From a virus: a stretch of 64,000 nt of DNA. The position numbers were made by a program, and so were the translations under genes. The stretch is from the IMG/VR virus record IMGVR_UViG_3300020281_000015, positions 1 to 64,000 of that record; one strand, written 5' to 3'. Positions 33,801 to 45,800 of the stretch are shown here, in pieces (within the stretch, counting starts at the first letter, position 1; every line of letters starts with the position of its first letter). Under the pieces are notes generated by a model that made no database searches, was not told where the DNA came from, and saw only the letters and a list, made by a program, of their open reading frames with translations.

Positions 33801-36800
33801 GGATTAGATTATACATTTAATTCAGACGGTTATGCTGTTATCACAGCTAGTAAAGTTGAAGATGATATAATTGAAATTTATGAGTATGAATCAACTGATG
33901 GCAGTTTTATAGCACCTACTCCTAGTAAATTAGGATTGTATCCTAAGTACTATCCAGAATTAACAATAGATGATTCATATATTCAGTCATCTACAACTAA
34001 CACTGGTCCTTTTAAAGTTTACGGCAGAGAAGAACAAACTACAAAAACACATAAAGGAAAAGTAGGTTGGTTTTATCCTTTGTATACTTCTGAAGAAGCC
34101 GCTATAGCCGCAGATTCAGATTCAAGTGCAGATACAGGTTCTGCACACAAACATGTGTTTGAAGGATTATCACAAATTTTCTATATGCCTTCTACAGAAG
34201 TAAATCATGCTGTACAAGATTCCGATTTGTACGATGAATATCCTGTAGGTGTTGCAATGATACGCGGTCATGACGGAAGTTATATAAAAGCGTACAAAGA
34301 TTTTAGAGATGAATTAATACTAGAATTAGAAAGACGTATTTTTAATAACATAAAAGTTGATTATTCTAAAGCTTTACTTGATATACAGGACTTTATTGGC
34401 GGCGAATATAGAACATCTGAATTTTCTAAATCTGAAGTTGATAACACATTGGCTGCAGACTTCCAACAATGGCTAAGATTAATTGGTAGCAAAGAATATA
34501 CAGAACATGATTTTTACGATCCTAACAATAGTTTCACATTTAACTACGCAAGTGCTAGCACACCTCTTGGTAATGGTCATCCAGGTTTCTGGAGAGGTGC
34601 CTACATGCATGCGTATGGTACAGATCGTCCAAATGCAACACCTTGGGAAATGTTAGGCTTTACAATGAAACCAACCTGGTGGGAAGCAACCTATGGTCCT
34701 GCACCATATTCAGGAGATAATCTTGTCCTATGGAAAGACTTAGAAGAGGGAAGAATAAAGGAGCCTGGAGTTGCAGAAGTAGTTAACGGCAAATATGCTA
34801 GGCCTGGATTAACAAATCATATACCTGTAGACGGCCAAGGAAAATTAAGATCACCAAGAGATAGTAATTTTGCTAGGGCTTTTTTAAGACGTCAAGCTAC
34901 TAATGGTTGGAAGTTTGGCGACCATGCACCAGTAGAAACTGCCTGGAGAAGAAGCAGTGAATTTCCGTTTGCAATACTATTAGCATATTTGCTAAACAAA
35001 CCAGCTAAAGTAATGGGATTAGGTTTTGATGTATCTAGGACAAAGAAAAATTTAGTCAAACAATGGATACAAAATGATACAAACAAACCTATACAGCTTT
35101 CTACTGCAAAGTTACCAAATACTTACAAAGATGATACTAGGGTACTAACCTGTGGATTAGTAAATTACATATATAACTTGGTAGCAAGTGATGTACTTTC
35201 AGTGTATACTGATTATAAAAATAATCTTGCAAACTTGCGAAATCAATTAGGCTTTAAAGTTGGAGGATTTACCGACACAAGCAAGTTTAATTTAATACTT
35301 GATAGCAGGTCTCCCACCAAGCAAGCAGATAGAGATGGAATATTTGTTCCGCAAGAAAGTTTCAAAGTCTTTAACAACACAAGTAGTCCTTTAGAGATGG
35401 TGACATATAGTGGTATGTCTGTGGAAAAAGCTGGATCAGGATATATTATTAGAGGATACAGTAATACTTCGCCAGAGTTTGAATATTATAAACCTAAACA
35501 AGGATCATCAAAAATAACTGTCACTGTTGGAGGAATATCTGAAGCTTCGAGTGAATGGTCTGCAAATACATTTTATGAAAGAGGTCAAGTAATACAATTT
35601 AAAAATGAGTTTTATAGGGCGGCAAGACAATTTACAAGTGGCGACACATTTACAGCAGATGATACTGTAGCAAAATTAGATGAATTACCTATAACAGGAG
35701 GCAGGACAGCACACTTCTTTAAAGATTTTGACGAAACAGAAGTCTTTAAATTACAGTATGGTACAAGATTATCAACTACACAAGAAGTTGTAGATTTAAT
35801 GCTAGGTTATAATGCTAGACAAAAAGTGTTAGGATTTAGTTTTAATGAAGTTGACTCTTTCAATGAGAAAGTTGAAAACTGGGAAAATACTGCAAGAGAA
35901 TTTATGTTCTTTACTACACAAGGATGGGCGGCAGGCACAGTTATAACATTAAGTCCTGGAGCACCTAAAATAGAATTTAGTAGACCTAATGTTGTAGTTG
36001 ATAACCTTTATGACACATTCTATGAATATAGCATATTTAAAGCTGATGGACAACCATTATCTGCAGAATTAAATGGAGTAGTAAGAGAAGGTAATAGTTT
36101 TGGGTTAGCTGTAGCAGATTCTGATGAAGGCATATATCATGTAGCATTACCTTTAGTACAAAAAGAACACGTAATTCTATTAGAAAATAAAACAGCATTT
36201 AGTGATGTAATTTACGAACCAAAATCCGGATACAGACAAGAACGTATCAAGGTAAGTGGATATAGAACAGCTGATTGGGATGGAGGATTAAATCTACCTG
36301 GATTTTTATATGATGAAGCGAAAATAGTAGATTGGTCTCAGTGGAAAGATTACAAAATTGGAGAATTAGTCAAATATAAGCAATTCTATTACACAGCAAA
36401 AAATAACATTCCTGGTTCCAAAAATTTTAATGCAAGTAGTTGGTTACAATTATCAAATAAGCCTGAACCAGAGCTAACAGCAAACATGGATTACAAAGCT
36501 AATCAGTTTACTGATTTCTATGATTTAGACAGTGCAGGTTTTGACAGTGAGCAACAGAGATTAGCACAGCATCTAATAGGTTATCAAAAAAGACAATATC
36601 TAGCAAATATTATTAATGACGATGTAAGTCAATTTAAATTTTATAGAGGATTCATTGGTGAAAAGGGTACTATGAATGCTCTTACAAAATTATTTGAATC
36701 TTTAGGTACAGGACAAGAGTCTGCTTTAGATTTTTATGAAGAGTGGGCAATTCAAACAGGAAGGTTTGGTGCAACAGACAATACTAAACAGGTTGAATTT

Positions 36801-39800
36801 AGTCTCAAAGAAGATTTAATGACAGAAACACCTCAAGCGTTTGAGTTGCTTAATACATTACCTACAACTAATTACGAAAAAGTTTATAGAATATTACCTA
36901 ATGAAGTTTTTGATAAACCTGAGAATTATAATCATGAACCGTTCCCTACAAAAGTAATATCATCAGCAGACGAATATATAAAGACAGGTGGATATGTATC
37001 TGAAGAAGATGTAGCATTTGTTGCAGGATCAATTCCAGAACTTGCATTAGGTGATGTAAATGCAGTAAACCTAGGCGATTATATATGGGTTGTTGAAACA
37101 GGGAAAAATACTTGGAGTGTGTATCAAGTGATTCCTGCGAACGTCAATGTAGTATCAGCAACAGTAAGAACAGATACTATTTCGAACGATGGTATGCGTT
37201 TAATTGACTTACAACTTGACACATGGGCAGATATTCCATATGATGGAATTAAAGCACTTATCACTGTAAATGATATTATTGGTGTACGTGGCGCGACTGC
37301 ATATAATCTTGATGGCATGTATGCAATAGAAAAAGATGGAATAGATTTAACTAAAGTAACAATTAAAGCAGATATAAATGTTGAAACAGAAGACTTTGAA
37401 GGCGAATCATTTCAAGTTGTTAAATTTAGAGAAGTGCGTAGAGCAACTATTGACGAACTTAATGTAAGTCGTTATGACATGTATGAAAAGCAAAAAGTAT
37501 GGATAGATAATTATAATGGTGATTGGGCCGTACTTGAGAATAATCCAGCATTTTCAGAAAACCAAACAATTTATAATACATCAGATTTTGATAGCACCGC
37601 ACATGATTTTAGTAAAGGTGGCACTGTTACAGAAAATAACAATGATGTTTTTGTTTCTGCACCAGGAGACGGTTCAGGAAAAATTACGCATTATAAAAGA
37701 ACAAACGAAAAGAATAATTTAGTTTATGATAATGTAATTCAATTAGATGCTAATGATGATTTACTTAATACTGCAAGCACTTCAAGATTTGGTGAAAGTA
37801 TATCAGTAAGCCCAGACGGCGAATACTTAGCAGTAGGTATGCCAAACGCAACTGGAATCAAAACAAAATTTAAAGGTGACTTTGACAAAACACAAACTTA
37901 CACTAAAGCTGATATTGTAAAGTATAGAGAAAGTTTATGGAAAGCAAACAGAGAAATACTTCCAGAAATTTCTTCGCAAGCATTTACTACATTTGATACA
38001 TATGTTAACTTGGCTGCTTCTGCTGATGCAGACTCTACAACTTTACAGCTACTAGTAGCAGGTGATCCTGGTTTAGCTAATAATACAGTAGATCATTTAC
38101 TAGTTAGAGCACCAAAAGACATGTATTTAGGCACTTCTGCAGGAGATACTATTAGTTTATATTGGAATCAGCGAAGTTTTGCTTATCCTACATTAGATAA
38201 TTATTTGCCGTTCAACGGTGCAATCCCTCAAATTAATTTTAGTTTTCTAACAGGCCAGCATACGATTGTCCATAAAGTTGATCATGTGTTGTTTGTATCA
38301 ACATTTGTTACACTACCTACTGTAGGTCAAACAGTTACAACAAACACTGGTAGTGCTACAGTCGCATACGTAGGAACAAAAGCTGATAGTGCAGTAATTT
38401 ATATTAAAGACACTAATGGTATATTCAATGTTACAGATGAATTGTTTATTGACGAAACAATATTTGTTGGTTTTTATTCTGAAACATCAACTTACAACAC
38501 AAGTTCAGCTGTAGATGGATTTTGGTATATTAATACTGGATTTAGTTATTCTAATAATGCAACATACTATGACACAGGTAGAGGATTAGTATATGCAGAT
38601 GTTAGATTAGCTTCATCATCAAGAGCATTTAATACATATTCAAATATTCAACAGGCTGTAGGTTCGATTGGATCATATGTTAAGAATAAAAATAGAGCCA
38701 GCTATATTACACATTTATCTTACAGAGGTGATCCAGGCGGCGTCGAAGCAGATCAACTAAGCAACAAATGGGTAGTAAGAGGTGAAAAATCTTATACTGA
38801 CACTTTAAGTGCAGGAGATGAAACTGAATTTAGAATATATGATCTAGAAAACAGAACAGTGGATGTTACTTCGGCTGGATTTAGTCTAGCTATTTTAAAT
38901 AAAAAACAAACTATTGTAGATCTTTGGGACGGATATATAGATTTTACTTTTGATGAATTTGATTTTAACGGAAATGTATTCGAACCTGTAATAGGAGATA
39001 TAATCAGTGATGTACAAATTCCAAACGACGGACAAGGCGGGTTGGCAATTACAACTCAAACTACAAGCACAGCGGAAGTTGTATTTTATAGAAGAAACTT
39101 TAACAGCGTAAGAGTTTATGTAAAAGCATTAAGCGGCGATTGGAGCCAGTTAACAAACATAGGCAAGTATTCTATACAACGTAATGCAAATACAGCAGTA
39201 AGAGGAATTGCTGACGTAAATCGTGTTATGGGCACAGTAGCTGACGTAGACAATGATATTGCAGTTGGGACTGCTACTGTAGGTAAATTAATAGTATTTG
39301 AAAATAGTTCACAATTCAATGTTGTTACTAATCCAGAAATTGTTGATGAGGAATATTGGTTCTTTAACGAAAATACAGAACAGGGTATTTCTAGGACAGA
39401 AAATCCTCCATATAGTCTGAACAAAGATTACACACAAGTATTTCATATACAAGCAGAAGCTACTGGAGTAGCAGGTCCTAACACAGAAGGTGCGGTAGCA
39501 ATATATAGAAGAACTGAAGGAGGAAATTATAGACGACAGTATGTGTTTGTTTCTGAACATAGAAAAGAAAATAGAAAATTCGGCAAAAAAGTCAAACTAG
39601 TACAAAAAGGAAATTATTATACACTTGCAGTTTCAAGCGAAGGTTTAGGTACAAGAGAAGATCCAGGTAGTATCGAATTTTATAGGCATGGTGTTAAGCC
39701 AGAACAAGTCAATAATTTTAGAGGCAATTATCAGATAGCCGCATACAGTGTTGGCGATATTGTAAAAAATAATGATTTATTTTACCTTTGTATAAGAGCC

Positions 39801-42800
39801 GCGGCTAGCACAAATTTTGTTTCTGATCCTGTGTATTGGGAAAATATAAGTTGGAAGCACGGAAAAGACAGAAATTATAGAGGTGTATGGGACAATACTT
39901 ACAGATATGAAAAAGGCACTATAGTAGAATACAATAATCAACTTTACAAAGCAAAAACTAATATTGCGGTAGGCGCTAGTTGGGCACCAACTAGCTGGGA
40001 TTTGCTAACAACTAATATAGACTATATTGGAATGTTACCAAATAGAACGAGTAAAACTTTTTATACAGACGAAAACATATTTGATCCTATACAGGATATA
40101 CAACAATTTAGTAAAGATTTCGATCTAAGCAAAGATGGAGATGTGCTTGTTACCACAAGCACACAAGTTGCTACAGATAGTACCAGAGATATTGCAGTAG
40201 TAATATACAGAGAAGTAGATGATAAGTTTCAGTTTTCTCAAATGATCACTGAAAAATCAGCAGTTGACGGCTTTGCTGATAAAGTAAGTATGAATCCTGA
40301 AGGAACAAAGATTGCTGTTAGTGCTCCTTTGGAAGATACTACAAGAATTAATCAAGGCGTTGTAAACATTTATAGTGCAGATACTAGCGGAACATTCGGT
40401 ACCCCAATTACTACGTCAACGCAGATAGACTGGACACAGTTTGCTACAGCAGTTTTAGAAATGTCTTCAAATAACTTTACTCATCCACTAGTACCTTTCT
40501 TAAAAACGCAACATACAGATGGAAGAATTTATGCTGATGCTAATTTAAGTGGAAATATTGCAGATAGTGTAGATCAACAAGCAGATGATATAAATGTTTG
40601 GGACGCATTAGAATGGCAAAGATATGCGGCTGATCAAGATAATCATACGGTTAACAGTCATTCTTGGATAGATGGCACAGTAAAATCTGCATTTCTTAAA
40701 GTAGCAAGTTCTTATCCTTCGGCTTTGAAAACAGTAAATGTTGATGTAGGAGAATGTACACCTAATCAAATTTTACTTCCACCACAAGACGAAGAATCAG
40801 AAAAGTTTGGTCATAGTGTTGAATGGGGATCAGAATACTTGGCTATATCAAGTCTTAATGGGGATCAAAAAATTCCTACAGAATTTGATACATATACAAA
40901 AACACAAACAGATTCATATCAGTTAGATGTAACCTCTGATAGGAAACAAACACCTACTACTTTTGACAATAAATTTACCACATTTAAAAATATAAAAATT
41001 GACAAAGGTGTTATATATCTGTACGAAACACTAGAAAACAAAGTAACACAATCAGAAGTTATTACGTTTCCATTAATACAAACAACGTTCGGAGAAAATC
41101 TTCTAGCACAAGGAAATCATTTGTATGTAGGTTTACCTCAACAATTTGATAATAATAAAAGAGGTGCTGTAGTTGATTTTAGAAAACTGCCAGGAAATAA
41201 TGCTTGGAAACAAATAAGAAGCAGTGTTACTCCTGTTGATGTAGATAAAATTAGAGGAGCATTTTTATATAATAAAAGAGAAAATCAAATTGTTACATAT
41301 CTTGATTTCATAGATCCTGTGCAAGGAAAAATAGCAGGTATTGCAGAACAAGAAATTGATTTCAAAACAAAATATGATCCTGCTTTCTACAATACAGGAC
41401 AATTGGCAGATGATAATGTTGATCCTAATAGGCACTGGGCTGAAAAGTATATAGGTAAAGTATGGTGGAATATTGCAGGAGCAAGATTTGCTCATCCTTA
41501 TCAAGGTAGTACTAATTTCCAAAGAAACGTTTGGAACACACAATTAGAAGGCTCAACAATTAATGTTTATGAATGGGTAGAAAGTAAATTACTACCATCT
41601 ACTTGGGATTCTATTGCTGATACAGATGAAGGGTTAGCACAAGGTATTAGCGGAATAAGTTTGTTTGGTAATACAAAATATACAACAAGATTAGTATATG
41701 ATAGTGTAAGTAAAACTTTTAATAGTCTATATTACTTCTGGGTAGAAAACAAAAAAACAATACCTGCAAACACAAAACGTTTATTAAGTATTAGAAACAT
41801 TGCCGCACTTATAGGAAATCCAAAAGATCAAAAATATAGATATCTTAGTTTGCTATCTAAAAATAAGTTCCTATTAACAAATTGTAATGACATTGTTAAT
41901 AATGACGATATTGTTTTAAACATAAAATATACAAATGATAATTTACAAAAACAAAAACAAAATACACATAGTCAATATCAAATTTTAAGTAAAGGCTTAT
42001 CTACTAGTGTGCCAAATCCTGATATACAATTAAAATGGTTTGATAGTTTGATAGGATTTGATGATAAGGAGCGTAAAGTCCCTAACACTGATGTACCAGT
42101 AAAAAGTAGATACGGAATTCAAAACAGACCAAGACAAGGAATGTTTGTTAACAGATTTGAAGCACTAAAACAATTTATTGAACGTGTAAATCTTGTATGT
42201 AAACAAAACCTATTAGCTGACGAATATGATCTAAGTTCATTATCTATGAAAGAACCTTTGCCTACTTTATTAAGTGGCGAATATGATCATAAAGTAAGTA
42301 CCTATAGCGAAATAAATTTTATTAGTACAAGTAAAGTAACTCCTGCAAAGCTTACTCCTGTAGTCCTAAATGGTAAAATTGTTAGAGTAACAATTGATGA
42401 TGCAGGTAGAGGATATAAAGTTGCTCCAAGACTTAAAATTACCGGCGCAGGAAAAGATGCTGAAGTAAAATTAACTATAGATACTTTAGGAAAAATTACT
42501 TCTGCAACTGTAGAAAATCAAGGAACAGGTTATGATGAAAATACTTACATTAGTGTAAGGAGATACAGCGTATTAGTTGAAGCTGATAATACAGTGTTTA
42601 ATAAATGGGCATTGTATTCTTGGAACGAAACTGATAGTGTATGGTTTAGAAGAAGCATACAAGACTATGACGTAACACAGTTTTGGAGTCAAATTGATTG
42701 GTATGCAGATGGCTACAATCAATTTACAGAAATAGATGATATAATTGCAGGTTCTTACTTACTTACAAGTCTTGATAATAGCATAGGTGATGTTGTAAAG

Positions 42801-45800
42801 ATTAATAGTGTAGGATCTGGCGGATGGCTACTATTAGAAAAAATTGCAGATGAAGATACAGAAGATTATACAGTAAATTATAAAACAATTGGTAGACAAA
42901 ACGGAACAATTGAATTTAATGATAGATTATATGATTATACAAAAAACACTGTAGGTTTTGACAATAGAAGTTTTGATAGCTATTTCTACGATAATACGCC
43001 TGCAAAAGAATTAAGAATAATACTTAATGCAATAAAAGACAAAATTTTTATAGGTACTCTTGCAGTTGAATATAATGAATTATTTTTTGCTTCATTAAGA
43101 TATGTATTAGCTGAGCAAAAAGGTGCTGATTGGTTATTTAAAACAAGTTTTGTTAAAGCTAAACACAATCTTGGACCTTTATACCAAGATCTAACATTTA
43201 ATAATGATAATTTAGCAAATTACGAAGCTTACATTAATGAAGTGAAACCATATAGCACGAATGTTAGGGAATTTGTAAGTAATTATTCTACAGTACAAGA
43301 AACTAATACAACAATTAGTGATTTTGATTTACCGCCAGAATATAATAATTTAACAAAAGCTATAGAAGCTAGTAAGGCACAAGTTATTGATGGTGTAGTA
43401 GTTTCTTCACCAAACAGTGCAAGTATATATCCTAGAAAACATTGGGCTGATAATAATTCATATCAAGTAAAAGAAATTAAAATTAGTAATCCAGGTAGCG
43501 GATATACATATACACCTACTGTAAAAATTACAAACACAGAAGGATCTGGTGCTACTGCAAAAGCATATTTAGGTTATGGTAAAATTACTAAAATAGAAGT
43601 AACAAACCCTGGCTCAGGATATATTAAGCAACCTATTGTTACTATAGAAGGGCCGCAAAGTGAAGGTAGTGTAAAAGCTACTGCTACAGCAATTCTTGGT
43701 AATGGTGTTGTAAGAGCTCCTACTATTGTAACTAAATTTGATAGAATTTCAGGTAAAACATACTATACTACATTATTACAAGAAAGCACATTTGCAGGCA
43801 CAGGTTCTCAATTAACCTACAATTTAGAATGGCCAATGGACCTTTCAGCTTCAAAAGTTAAGGTTTTTGTAGGCAAAGATGCAAATAATTTAGTTGAACA
43901 GTTAAGAAGTGCTTATACTTTTACTAATATTGAAAATGATACAGCAGGTTATACACGAGAGCAAGGTAGAATTACATTTACAACTCCACCAAAAAATAAT
44001 GATGTTATAAAAATAAGTTATTATAGGCCTTTAAGCTTGCTTACAGCTGAAGATAGAATAAACTTCGCATACAATCCAACAAAAGAAATGTATGGTAAAG
44101 AACTATCACAACTAATGACAGGTATAGATTATGGCGGAGTTCAAGTTCGTAGTTTTGAATTTGATAAACCAGCTGGTTGGGATAGTGCAGGCTGGTATAC
44201 AGATAGTTGGGACACATTTGATAATACATTTGAAGATGAAGTTTTTTATAGTGATGGTTCTACAAATGCTGTACAGTTGACAAAACCAATGGCAAATGGC
44301 ATTATGTATAATTTTTACTTGAACGGTGTACGTATTGATGATCCAAATTATGATAATAGCACCCTAAATAAAAACCCTAGTGCAATTACAAATTCGATTA
44401 TAGGCGATGGAGTTACAGATACATTAGATTTAGAAACTATGGGTATTAGGTTAGCACCTAGTGATGTTTTAATAATAAGAAAAACTACTAGTGATGGAAG
44501 CACATTGCCTGATGCAGAAAGTTATGATACAGCATTGTCTGGAGGTGACTTGGCATATAAAACAGCAACAGGTTTAAAAGCAGAAGATATTATTATCGAT
44601 GGTGATGACTTTGTAACACCTACAACAAGTGGCGGTCCTGAAGAGCTTGTTCCAGGACAAGTACTAGATACTTTAGACATAAAAGTGTTTACAAGAGATA
44701 GTGCAGGACAAGGAAGAATACACAGTCAAAGCTATACAATGACTAATCAAACCATTTATGATTTAGGTGTAATTCCAAGAACTGCTCCTGCTGTAATAGT
44801 GAAAGTTGCTAACGTAATTCAACCTACTAGCAATTACACAATTGATTGGAATTTGAATACAATAACTTTAAATAATCCAACTCCTGGTGCAGAGTTAAAC
44901 ATAATTGCAATGGCACAAGGTACACAAAAAGTTTTAGATTTCGGCACAGGACAATCAGTAGCTGGCCAATCAGATTACCTTACAACAGTTGACTGGGAAG
45001 AAGGAGTTAGTGTTTTTGTAAGTGTCAATGGTGTGGCATATAATGATGTGGTTGTATTTAATAGTGCAGAAGATAGTGTTCCAGGACCAGCAAAGGTTGG
45101 TATTAGATTTAGTACTCCTTTAGAAGCATCTAACTACAAAATACATTACACAGTATTCAGTGATAGCACAAAAATAAATTACAGTCAAGTAAGCAAAGAC
45201 CAATTCCAAGCAGATGGTACAACTAAATCATTTTCTCTTGCTACTACTCCATTTTATGCAAAACCAAATGAGCATAACATAATTGTAAAAGTTGCAAATA
45301 AAATTTTAAATCCTGGTTATAATATACAGTATACTATAGATTCAGATAATACGAGAGAATATAAAATTGAATCTTTCCAACAGCCAATAGGATCAAATGC
45401 GGCATCTGATATTAAAGTATTTGTTGATGGAGTAGAAAAGTTTACTCCAAATGAGTGGAGATTTGATATTGCTAATAGCCAAGTTGTGTTGGCTGATGAA
45501 GTAGGTAAACCTGGCTCTACTGTAGAACTTTTTGCAATTACAGATGGCGAATACAGGATAACAGGAAATGTAATCACGCTTGATAGTACTCCAGCTCAAG
45601 ATACAATTATTGAAGTTTTCCAATTTTCAAATCATGATTTACTTGGCCTAGAAAGAATCAACTATGACGTTGTTAAAAGGACTTTGTTATTATCAACTGA
45701 TGTACAAAATACAACATATAACAGATTAACAGTAGGAGAAATTACACTTAGAAGTAAAGCAGTAGATGCTGAATATGTATGGGTAAGTGTAAACGGTGAA

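Noticed and set aside
44278-44315. TTGACA followed by TATAAT inside the giant gene
   Set aside because: The spacing is about 24 nt and it lies within coding sequence, so it is not a likely promoter.
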